From contig JAIFLS010000195.1 of the NCBI GenBank assembly GCA_020048935.1, forward strand, positions 1-5,400: a DNA stretch of 5,400 nucleotides. Direction: 5' to 3'. This document shows, piece by piece, positions 1 to 5,400 of the stretch. Under the pieces are notes generated by a model. The model was given only the letters and a program-made list of their open reading frames with translations. It made no database searches and was not told where the DNA came from. Source of the DNA: a bacterium. GTDB lineage: Bacteria > Verrucomicrobiota > Kiritimatiellia > UBA8416. Within the stretch, counting starts at the first letter, position 1. Every line of letters starts with the position of its first letter. Position numbers and translations under genes: made by a program.

Positions 1-20
1 AACCGGCACCGTTTGCCGCC

Positions 21-2726
21 ATGGTTTCCGATTCTCCAGAACTTGAGTTGCGGCTGACGCCGCACGGGATGGTGGCTCCGCTTGAGGGCGATGCTGCGGA
101 TCGCGGTTGTCGCGGGGTGATTGCCCGGTTCGCGGATCACGAGGCCGCCGGCCTGGTGGCACTGGCGGCGGCGACGCTGCCACCGGGGGTACACGCCTCG
201 GCCCTCTTCTGGCGCGATGTAGCTGCCGAGTTCCTGCGCACGCTGTGCCATATTCCGGAGTCGGACACGTTTTCGGTGGCTGCGGTCGCGCCGCCCGATG
301 CGGCGCATCTGGCGCAATGGACGCTCAATGCGCCGCCGATGCAGGGGGCGGAATACCTGACGCCTACGGCTCTTGAAGCAATCTGGCAGCGGATGCTGGA
401 CTGGGCTGCGGTACAGATCCAGTCTACAGGCGGTCTGCCCGCCTTCCTGCAGGTGGCCGCGCCGCAATGGGCGCGGGTAGGGCGCGTAACCCTGCATCTG
501 GCGGAAAACCGGGGCGACGCCGAGTTCCCGTTCGCCTTCATGGCGACCTATGCCGCCGGGTTGTCGCGCGGTGGACGGCTCCAGCGTCTGCCGCTGGGAC
601 AAGCGCTCAAGGAGTATGCCGGTGCCCGCTGCAAGCCGGAATTGATCCGGCTGCTTTCTCCCTTGCAGGCAGCCGCGTCGCGCAGTGCGCTGATTGCCGA
701 CCTGGTGGAGACGGGTGATGTCTTCCACCCGCTGGTCTGGACGCCGGACGAGGCCTATGCCTTTCTCAGGGAGATCCCGCTGTATGAGGAATGCGGCCTG
801 CTGGCGCAGTTGCCGAACTGGTGGCGCAAGCGCGCCCGCCCGCGGGTCAGCGTCACCCTCGACAGCCGGAAACAGTCGGCGCTGGGGAAGGATGCGCTGC
901 TTTCGTTCGATATGCAGCTTGCGCTGGGCGATCAGCCGCTGACGGAGGCCGAGGCGCAGGCGCTGCTAGGGAGCGGCAGCGGACTGGTGATGCTGCGGGG
1001 CGAGTGGGTCGAGGTGGATGGCGACCGGCTGCGCGAGGCGCTGGAGCACTGGCGGCAGGTCGAGGCGCAGGCGGGCGGCGATGGACTTTCATTCATCGAG
1101 GGGATGCGCCTGCTGGCCGGGGCGTCGGCGGATCTGAAAGCGGCCGGGCCCGAGGCGGAGGACGTGTCCTGGGCGCTGGTGCGTCCGGGCGAGGCGTTGC
1201 GCGGGATCCTGTCCGGCTTGCGGCAGCCTTCGGAGATTGCCGGCAAAGTTCCCGATGGCTTCCAAGGTCAACTTCGGCATTACCAGCTCGAAGGGCTCAA
1301 CTGGCTGTGGTTCTGCTCGCGTCTGGGACTGGGCTGCTGCCTGGCGGACGATATGGGCCTCGGCAAGACAGTGCAGGTACTCGCTGTGCTGCTGCGTACC
1401 CGGCGCGAGACGCCCGCCGCCAGTCGCGCTACCTCCCTGCTGGTTGTACCCGCCTCGCTGCTGGGGAACTGGCGGGCGGAAGCCGCGCGCTTCGCGCCGG
1501 AACTGAGCCTGCTGTTCGCACACCCGTCCGAAATGGCGGGCGAGACGCTGAAGGCGCTTGCGGATGATCCGGCCAGCGCCCTGCGACAGACGGACCTGGT
1601 CGTGACCACTTACAGCATGGCCACGCGGTTCGCGTGGATGACTGAGATCGATTGGCACTGGGTCATCCTCGACGAGGCGCAGGCGATCAAGAACCCGTCC
1701 ACGCGCCAGACGAAGGCGGTCAAGCATCTCAAGGGGGCGGCGCGGGTCGCCCTGACCGGCACGCCGGTCGAGAACCGGCTGGGGGATTTGTGGTCGATCT
1801 TCGACTTTCTCAATCCGGGCCTGCTGGGCAGCGCCGCCCGCTTCAAGGAGTTCATCAAGACGCTCGACTGTGGCGGTCAAATGCACTATGCCCCCCTGCG
1901 CAACCTGGTCTCACCGTATATCCTGAGGCGGCTCAAGACAGATGCGGGGATCGCCCCGGATCTGCCGGAAAAGACCGAGATGCAGGTCTACTGCGGCTTG
2001 ACCAAGCCGCAGACGGTCCTCTATCAGCAGACGGTGACGGCCCTGGCCCGTGCACTGCAGGATACCGATGTGGACAAGATGAAGCGACGGGGGCTTGTGT
2101 TGAGCACACTGATGCGGTTCAAGCAGATCTGCAATCACCCCAGCCAGCTTACCGGCGATGCGTTGTATGCGCCGACGGACAGCGCCAAGTTCGAGCGCCT
2201 GGGCGAGCTGTGCGGCGAGATCGCCTCGCGTGGCGAGAAGGTGCTCGTGTTCAGCCAGTTTCGCGAGATTACCGATCCGATTGCCGAATTCCTCGCCACG
2301 ATCTTCGGGCGGGCCGGCCTGGTGCTGCACGGCGGCACCGCTGTCGGGAAGCGTAGCGAACTGGTCGCCGCGTTCCAGCGCGAGGAGGGGCCGCCGTTCC
2401 TGGTCATGTCGATCAAGGCCGGGGGGACGGGGTTGAACCTGACGGCAGCCTCGCATGTGATCCATTTCGACCGCTGGTGGAACCCGGCCGTGGAGAACCA
2501 GGCCACCGACCGCGCCTTCCGTATCGGCCAGAAGCGCAATGTGCTGGTGCATAAGTTCGTCACGCGTGGCACGGTGGAGGAACGGATTGACGATATGATC
2601 CGCGAGAAGCAGGATATGGCCGACGCCTTGCTCAAGGGCGATGGTGCTGAGAACCGATTGACGGAAATGGGGGACGAGGAGCTGCTAAAGCTCGTTTCCC
2701 TCGATATTGAAAAAGCAGGCGTTTAA
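21..2726 (+). CDS. SWI2/SNF2-family DNA-dependent ATPase (DEAD/DEAH-box helicase superfamily 2)
   Basis: This 901-residue protein is a superfamily 2 translocase of the bacterial SNF2 group, expected to use ATP to move along duplex DNA and remodel bound protein, normally without strand separation. Visible motifs in order: Walker A DDMGLGKT (443-450), motif Ia VVPASLLGNW, Walker B DEAQ (551-554), motif III LTGTPVEN (578-585), motif IV KVLVFSQF (740-747), motif V KAGGTGLN (799-806) and motif VI DRAFRIGQ (830-837). Residues about 235-370 (starting FHPLVWTPDEA) match my memory of the SNF2-associated DUF3670 region; residues 1-230 are a less characterised N-terminal extension usual for this subgroup. 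All catalytic motifs look intact. It is the first gene of a two-gene unit with the SWIM protein, as in other bacteria (for example ywqA/ywqB of Bacillus subtilis). The ATG at 21 gives a natural-looking N-terminus, but it has no Shine-Dalgarno sequence and the frame is open to the window edge, so the true start could lie upstream. The exact cellular role is unknown. Confidence 0.93.
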   Translation: MVSDSPELELRLTPHGMVAPLEGDAADRGCRGVIARFADHEAAGLVALAAATLPPGVHASALFWRDVAAEFLRTLCHIPESDTFSVAAVAPPDAAHLAQWTLNAPPMQGAEYLTPTALEAIWQRMLDWAAVQIQSTGGLPAFLQVAAPQWARVGRVTLHLAENRGDAEFPFAFMATYAAGLSRGGRLQRLPLGQALKEYAGARCKPELIRLLSPLQAAASRSALIADLVETGDVFHPLVWTPDEAYAFLREIPLYEECGLLAQLPNWWRKRARPRVSVTLDSRKQSALGKDALLSFDMQLALGDQPLTEAEAQALLGSGSGLVMLRGEWVEVDGDRLREALEHWRQVEAQAGGDGLSFIEGMRLLAGASADLKAAGPEAEDVSWALVRPGEALRGILSGLRQPSEIAGKVPDGFQGQLRHYQLEGLNWLWFCSRLGLGCCLADDMGLGKTVQVLAVLLRTRRETPAASRATSLLVVPASLLGNWRAEAARFAPELSLLFAHPSEMAGETLKALADDPASALRQTDLVVTTYSMATRFAWMTEIDWHWVILDEAQAIKNPSTRQTKAVKHLKGAARVALTGTPVENRLGDLWSIFDFLNPGLLGSAARFKEFIKTLDCGGQMHYAPLRNLVSPYILRRLKTDAGIAPDLPEKTEMQVYCGLTKPQTVLYQQTVTALARALQDTDVDKMKRRGLVLSTLMRFKQICNHPSQLTGDALYAPTDSAKFERLGELCGEIASRGEKVLVFSQFREITDPIAEFLATIFGRAGLVLHGGTAVGKRSELVAAFQREEGPPFLVMSIKAGGTGLNLTAASHVIHFDRWWNPAVENQATDRAFRIGQKRNVLVHKFVTRGTVEERIDDMIREKQDMADALLKGDGAENRLTEMGDEELLKLVSLDIEKAGV

Positions 2727-2732
2727 CAAAGC

Positions 2733-2736
2733 GAGG
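2733..2736 (+). promoter_or_regulatory. Ribosome binding site of the SWIM gene
   Basis: GAGG lies 6 nt before the ATG at 2743, in the short gap after the SNF2 stop codon. It decides the start of the SWIM gene: an upstream in-frame TTG at 2707 would overlap the SNF2 gene, has no purine-rich site before it, and would add 12 residues ahead of the MGWRSR start typical of this family. Confidence 0.65.
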
Positions 2737-2742
2737 CAAGAT

Positions 2743-3834
2743 ATGGGCTGGAGAAGTCGAAGCCGGTACAATCAATGGCCGGAATACGTGCCGGTGGCGG
2801 AGCGTCGCGCCAAGGCTGAGCGTGAGGCCGAGAAGCTGAAGAAGAAAGGCCAGGACATAAAGCCGGTCATGATCGAGGGACGCATGATCGCCCACAGCTT
2901 CTGGGGCAAGGGCTGGTGTACGCATCTCGAATCCTTCGGTGATTACGAAAACCGCCTGCCGCGCGGCCGCAGCTACGTGCGCAACGGCTCGGTCTGTCAT
3001 CTGGGAATTGCGCGCGGGGCGGTTGACGCCCTGGTGGCCGGTTCGAGTCTCTACAAGGTGAAGGTGTCGATCCAGGAACTCAAGCCGGCGTCCTGGGCCG
3101 CGCTGAAATCGCACTGCACGGGCAAGATCGGCTCGCTGATCGAGCTGCTGCAGGGACGGCTTTCCGACGAGATCATGCGGGCGGTGACCAATCCAGAGCA
3201 TGGTTTGTTCCCCAAGCCGGGCGAGATCAAGTATACCTGCAGTTGTCCGGATGTGGCGCACATGTGCAAGCATATCGCCGCCGTGATGTACGGGATTGGT
3301 GCCCGGCTGGATGAGCAGCCCGAGCTGCTGTTCCGCCTGCGTGGTGTGGACCACGAGGAACTGCTCAGTGCCGAAGCGGCCGTCGGGGCCATTGCGGGCG
3401 ATGGTTCCCGCCGCTCGCGTCGTCGCACGCTGGCCAAGGACGATTTGTCGGCCGTCTTCGAGGTGGAGCTTGAATCTGAAACGGCGGAACTGGACGAGGT
3501 GGTGGCAATGACGATCGAAGCGCCGGTGTCGCGTCCGAAATCGGTCGCGGGGCGTCGCCCGTCCGCAGCCAAACCTGTACCGAAGGCGAAGACGGCAGAG
3601 CCCTCGGTCGCAGTGGCGGTGCCCGCCAAGCGCAAGGCGACTGCCTTCAAGCCGACCGGGCGCACGATCACGAATCTGCGGGCTCGTCTCGGGTTGAACA
3701 AGACCGATTTTGCCAACGCAGTCGGGGTATCGGTCGCCACGGTGACCAACTGGGAGAATGCCAAGGGGGCAGTCACGCCACACAACAAGGGGCTTTGCGG
3801 TCTTCAGCGCCTGCACGAGCAGCCCAGCGCTTGA
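2743..3834 (+). CDS. SWIM zinc-finger protein with C-terminal helix-turn-helix, partner of SNF2 ATPase
   Basis: The protein has 363 residues from the ATG at 2743. The N-terminal part (YVPVAERRAKAEREAEKLKKKG, then FWGKGWCTHLES and NRLPRGRSYVRNGSV) has the conserved look of bacterial SWIM proteins that accompany SNF2 ATPases. The SWIM finger is C166-x-C168-x6-C175-x-H177, matching the CxCx(n)CxH zinc site thought to bind DNA or protein, followed by the family segment GIGARLDEQPELLFRLRGVDH. Residues about 215-306 are a poorly conserved, probably disordered linker: an Arg cluster (RRSRRR), an acidic stretch, then an Ala/Pro/Lys-rich tail. Residues 309-360 form a Cro/C1-like helix-turn-helix (LRARLGLNKTDFANAVGVSVATVTNWE). 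The gene follows the SNF2 stop by 16 bp and is almost certainly co-transcribed. A DNA-binding accessory role for the ATPase is inferred from context; the biological process is not established. The long antisense frame opposite this gene has no recognisable domain. Confidence 0.9.
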   Translation: MGWRSRSRYNQWPEYVPVAERRAKAEREAEKLKKKGQDIKPVMIEGRMIAHSFWGKGWCTHLESFGDYENRLPRGRSYVRNGSVCHLGIARGAVDALVAGSSLYKVKVSIQELKPASWAALKSHCTGKIGSLIELLQGRLSDEIMRAVTNPEHGLFPKPGEIKYTCSCPDVAHMCKHIAAVMYGIGARLDEQPELLFRLRGVDHEELLSAEAAVGAIAGDGSRRSRRRTLAKDDLSAVFEVELESETAELDEVVAMTIEAPVSRPKSVAGRRPSAAKPVPKAKTAEPSVAVAVPAKRKATAFKPTGRTITNLRARLGLNKTDFANAVGVSVATVTNWENAKGAVTPHNKGLCGLQRLHEQPSA

Positions 3835-3848
3835 CGCCGGAACATTTT

Positions 3849-3882
3849 AAACAAAACTTTAGCCGTCGCACGAAGGGCGACG
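3849..3882 (-). terminator. Weak candidate terminator for the leftward nth-recO transcript
   Basis: Read on the minus strand, the 6-bp stem of hairpin 1 is followed by GCTAAAGTTTTGTTT, a GC-rich stem with a broken T-rich tail. That is the general shape of a rho-independent terminator. However, the stem is short, the tail is interrupted, and it lies about 350 nt beyond the recO stop codon. I see no better intrinsic terminator for either convergent transcript. Confidence 0.2.
3864..3882 (+). repeat. Hairpin 1, loop ACGAAGG
   Basis: The arms CGTCGC (3864-3869) and GCGACG (3877-3882) are perfect reverse complements around the 7-nt loop ACGAAGG (3870-3876). It starts 29 nt past the SWIM stop codon, so it would sit in the 3' untranslated part of that transcript. 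An alternative fold pairs CCG (3863-3865) with CGG (3883-3885) and TCGC with GCGA, bulging two bases. The loop is the exact reverse complement of the loop of hairpin 2. Confidence 0.6.
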
Positions 3883-3896
3883 CGGATAGGCGAGTA

Positions 3897-3917
3897 CCGC
3901 TTGCCTTCGTCAAGCGG
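3897..3917 (+). repeat. Hairpin 2, loop CCTTCGT
   Basis: The arms CCGCTTG (3897-3903) and CAAGCGG (3911-3917) pair perfectly over 7 bp around the 7-nt loop CCTTCGT (3904-3910). It lies 14 nt after hairpin 1, and its loop is fully complementary to that of hairpin 1; the match stops exactly at the loop borders. No T-run follows, so it is not a classical terminator on the plus strand. Confidence 0.6.
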
Positions 3918-3977
3918 CTGCAGAATTGATGAATCGGCTCTAGAGCAGGGGGGGGCGGGAAGCGGTTGGCTAACTCA

Positions 3978-4001
3978 GGGAGGGACAGCGGCTCGCTGTC
4001 C
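3978..4001 (+). repeat. Palindromic element A (leader plus 8-bp stem)
   Basis: GGACAGCG (3983-3990), loop GCT, CGCTGTCC (3994-4001) is a perfect 8-bp inverted repeat. The leader GGGAGGGAC begins at 3978 and runs into the first arm. A longer imperfect pairing surrounds it (GCGGT at 3962 with ACCGC near 4021, one bulge and mismatches). The leader places this copy on the plus strand, opposite to elements B, C and D. Confidence 0.6.
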
Positions 4002-4072
4002 GCCCGCCCGTCTAACCACCGCACAGATTCTCAAAAAGGGGTCGCCAGTTTTCCTTCCTTTCGCTGCGGCTC

Positions 4073-4095
4073 GGCGAGGACGCCTCGCCCTACCA
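4073..4095 (-). repeat. Palindromic element B (leader plus 7-bp stem)
   Basis: GGCGAGG (4073-4079), loop ACG, CCTCGCC (4083-4089) is a perfect 7-bp inverted repeat. On the minus strand it is preceded by the leader TGGTAGGGC (4087-4095), a variant of the leader of elements A, C and D. The octamer GCGGCTCG just before it (4066-4073) also occurs within element A (3988-3995). Confidence 0.6.
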
Positions 4096-4099
4096 TCTC

Positions 4100-4124
4100 G
4101 GACGCCGAGGCCGTCGTCCCTCCC
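4100..4124 (-). repeat. Palindromic element C (leader plus imperfect stem)
   Basis: GGACG (4100-4104) and CGTCC (4115-4119) pair over 5 bp, with one inner mismatch and two more pairs closing a 4-nt loop. On the minus strand the leader is GGGAGGGACG (4115-4124). An alternative fold, CTCGG-ACG-CCGAG (4097-4109), has the same ACG loop as element B. It lies only 4 bp from element B. Confidence 0.5.
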
Positions 4125-4150
4125 GCTGGGGCTCGGGCTTACAACGCTGC

Positions 4151-4175
4151 GGACGGGGTTGAACCCGTCCCTCCA
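4151..4175 (-). repeat. Palindromic element D (leader plus 7-bp stem)
   Basis: GGACGGG (4151-4157), loop GTTGAA, CCCGTCC (4164-4170) is a perfect 7-bp inverted repeat. On the minus strand it begins with TGGAGGGAC (4167-4175), the same leader as the other elements. It is the copy nearest recO, ending about 53 bp beyond that gene's stop codon in the direction of recO transcription. Confidence 0.6.
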
Positions 4176-4228
4176 GGATTGCCTGCTCCCTATTTCTTAT
4201 CATGTGCAGTGCTTCCTGCGGGGATGGT

Positions 4229-5044
4229 CTATTGCTGCGGCGTCGGGCTGTCCGCAGGGTGGAGGTTCATGTTGACCATCTGGAGGGCGACGGCGCGGCA
4301 TTCGGGGGCGGTCTCGAGATGACGGGCCAGGAAATGCCGCAGGGACTGGCAGAGCGCCGTGCGCGTGGCCGGATCGATCGCGATGGCGCGCAGCGGGGCG
4401 AATGACCGGCTGCGCTGCCAGCGCTGGAGCAGCCCGAGCACGTCGGGGGCCAGCGTCATGGTGGCGGCGTCCTGCCGTTGGGGTGTGCATTGCGCGCAGA
4501 GGGCTCCGCCGAGCTCGGCGGAGAAGCGCGCACCGGTTCCGGGCGGCAGGTGGGTCTTGCAGGTGCAGCAGTGCCGCAGGCGCGGCGAGAGCCCCAGCAG
4601 GTCGAGCAGGCGCAGTTCAAACCATAGCAGCAGGGTGTCGTGCGGTGGCGGGGTCTGCGCGAGGATGGTGATGGCGGTGTCGGTCAGGTGGTAGAGCTCC
4701 GGTATGTGGGCTCCATCGGGTGTGGCGTCGGCGGCCAGGCGGCAGAGGTAGCTGATGGCGGCGGTGCGTCGCCAGTCGCCGTGGCAGGCTCGGCGATTGT
4801 CGAGCGCGGCGCATTCACGGAAGTTGTGCAGGCCGTTGTGCGCATATTCATAAAAGAGCAGTTCGCAGCGGTAGCCGATATCGTATTGTCCGGAGGCGTC
4901 CTGCTTCGGGCGGCAGGCACCCTTGATGACGGTGGCGATCTTGCCATGGCCCGGGGTCAGCCAGGTGACGATCTGCGAGGTGTTGGAAAAGGGGGTCACA
5001 CGCAGCGGGATGGCGTCGGTCCTGGCGATGGGGTGGTAGGACAT
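4229..5044 (-). CDS. recO: DNA repair protein RecO
   Basis: The 271-residue product matches RecO in length (usually about 240-270) and architecture. RecO works with RecR (and RecF) to load RecA onto SSB-coated single-stranded DNA at gaps and to anneal complementary strands. Residues 1-80 look like the OB-fold domain, with the conserved GKIATVIKGACRPK segment (34-47) and GQYDIGYRCELLFYEY (52-67). A helical middle follows (YLCRLAADATPDG, then the WFELRLLDLLGLSP helix). The zinc site is C159-x2-C162 and C183-x2-C186, complete in this copy. The C-terminal helix ends at a TAG. The ATG at 5044 fits the family N-terminus (RTDAIPLRVTPFSNTSQIV). No strong Shine-Dalgarno site precedes it; it begins 7 nt after the nth stop codon, so translational coupling is likely. 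The Ser/Pro/Gln tail after residue 260 is probably disordered. Confidence 0.93.
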   Translation of the reverse strand: MSYHPIARTDAIPLRVTPFSNTSQIVTWLTPGHGKIATVIKGACRPKQDASGQYDIGYRCELLFYEYAHNGLHNFRECAALDNRRACHGDWRRTAAISYLCRLAADATPDGAHIPELYHLTDTAITILAQTPPPHDTLLLWFELRLLDLLGLSPRLRHCCTCKTHLPPGTGARFSAELGGALCAQCTPQRQDAATMTLAPDVLGLLQRWQRSRSFAPLRAIAIDPATRTALCQSLRHFLARHLETAPECRAVALQMVNMNLHPADSPTPQQ

Positions 5045-5051
5045 GGTGTTG

Positions 5052-5400
5052 TCAGCCCGAGTGTTTGGTGATGACGCCGACGCGGTCGCAGACGGCGGCG
5101 ATGGGGCAGCGGTTGCATTGGGGATGCCGCGGGGTGCACAGCGTCTGGCCGAAGGAGACCAGTTGCCGGTTCCAGCTTTTCCAGTAGCGTTTCGGCAGTA
5201 TCTGCCGCAATTCCATTTCGGTCTCCAGCGGGGTGCTGGTTTGCAGCAGGCCGAGACGGTTGGAAATGCGGTGGACGTGGATATCGACGCAGATGCCGTG
5301 CTTGTCGAAGGCGACTGTCACGACCAGGTTGGCGGTCTTGCGGCCGACCCCGGGCAGGGTGCAGAGCTGCTCGATCGTGTCGGGAACGCGGTCGTCGAAG
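5052..5400 (-). CDS. nth: Endonuclease III, C-terminal 115 residues (gene continues past the window edge)
   Basis: Endonuclease III is a bifunctional DNA glycosylase/AP lyase that removes oxidised pyrimidines in base excision repair. The visible part (frame open to the right edge) starts at FDDRVPDTIEQL. It contains the helix-hairpin-helix LPGVGRKTANLV with the catalytic Lys at visible residue 21 and the catalytic Asp in VDIHVHR at residue 39, 18 residues apart like K120 and D138 in E. coli. The [4Fe-4S] site is C88-x6-C95-x2-C98-x5-C104, the complete Nth signature. The segment YWKSWNRQLVSFGQTLCTPRHP resembles the eukaryotic NTH1 style (W..IN..LV.FGQ..C.P..P) more than E. coli Nth. A GTG at 5321 is internal, since the helix-hairpin-helix lies upstream of it in the same frame; the true start is outside the window. 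The gene precedes recO by 7 bp, suggesting one transcript. Confidence 0.93.
   Translation of the reverse strand, partial: FDDRVPDTIEQLCTLPGVGRKTANLVVTVAFDKHGICVDIHVHRISNRLGLLQTSTPLETEMELRQILPKRYWKSWNRQLVSFGQTLCTPRHPQCNRCPIAAVCDRVGVITKHSG

Larger units (their letters stand above)
3835..4228. other. Non-coding spacer between convergent gene pairs
   Basis: This 394-bp stretch separates the SWIM stop codon from the recO stop codon. It opens with an AT-rich patch (about 3842-3861), unusual in this GC-rich region. Then come two hairpins with complementary loops (3864-3917), a 10-bp perfect palindrome gctctagagc (3937-3946), a run of eight G (3948-3955), and a cluster of short palindromic elements (3978-4175). 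Open frames of 118-124 codons cross it on the plus strand, but they run through the palindromes, resemble no protein I know and probably reflect GC content. I see no tRNA, promoter or protein gene I can defend. Confidence 0.75.

Noticed and set aside
1089..1886. 265-codon minus-strand frame inside the SNF2 gene
   Set aside because: It overlaps the conserved helicase motifs in antisense and shows no family features of its own.
2707..2742. TTG at 2707 as start of the SWIM gene
   Set aside because: It would overlap the SNF2 gene and lacks a Shine-Dalgarno site, while the ATG at 2743 has GAGG 6 nt upstream and gives the family-like N-terminus.
2632..3816. 394-codon open frame on the minus strand opposite the SWIM gene
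   Set aside because: It is antisense to a gene with a clear SWIM finger, HTH and ribosome binding site; its translation has no recognisable domain and is rich in Arg/His/Leu, typical of GC-driven shadow frames.
3978..4175. CRISPR array
   Set aside because: The palindromes differ from each other, spacing is irregular, orientation is mixed, and no constant repeat or cas gene is present.
4215..4258. Inverted repeat CCTGCGG / CCGCAGG around the recO stop codon as a terminator
   Set aside because: The arms are 30 nt apart, half of it lies inside the recO coding sequence, and no T-run follows on the minus strand.
3901..4322. 118- and 124-codon plus-strand frames across the spacer
   Set aside because: They run through the palindromic elements and into recO antisense, have no ribosome binding site that I see, and resemble no known protein.
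5052..5321. A short 89-residue protein starting at the GTG at 5321
   Set aside because: The same frame continues upstream with the Nth helix-hairpin-helix and catalytic Lys, so this is the end of a longer nth gene cut by the window edge.

Overview
This GC-rich window (well above 60% GC by eye) comes from a bacterial chromosome. It holds two convergent gene pairs separated by a 394-bp structured spacer. On the plus strand, a SWI2/SNF2-family DNA-dependent ATPase is followed 16 bp later by a SWIM zinc-finger protein with a C-terminal helix-turn-helix. On the minus strand, a partial endonuclease III gene (nth) runs in from the right edge and is followed 7 bp later by recO. All four genes belong to DNA transactions: helicase/translocase and Zn-finger partner on one side, base excision repair and RecFOR recombination on the other.

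Layout: 21-2726 SNF2 ATPase; 2743-3834 SWIM/HTH protein; 3835-4228 non-coding spacer; 4229-5044 recO (minus); 5052 to right edge nth (minus, N-terminus missing). No transposase, integrase, tRNA, rRNA or CRISPR array is visible.

The spacer is the most unusual part. Just after the SWIM gene lie two hairpins (3864-3882 and 3897-3917) whose 7-nt loops are exact reverse complements of each other, a geometry that allows a kissing-loop interaction or reflects two inverted copies of one element. Further right (3978-4175) is a cluster of four short palindromes. Each is preceded on one strand by a GGAGGGAC-like leader; the first is oriented plus and the other three minus. The cluster looks like a mosaic of dispersed extragenic palindromic elements.

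Taxonomy is only suggestive. The RecO sequence style, the nth-recO pairing and the leader-plus-palindrome intergenic elements remind me of the PVC group (Verrucomicrobiota, Kiritimatiellota, Lentisphaerota), but this rests on recollection and was not searched. The protein-coding part is fairly ordinary housekeeping and repair; the possible novelty is in the spacer and in the HTH fused to the SWIM protein.
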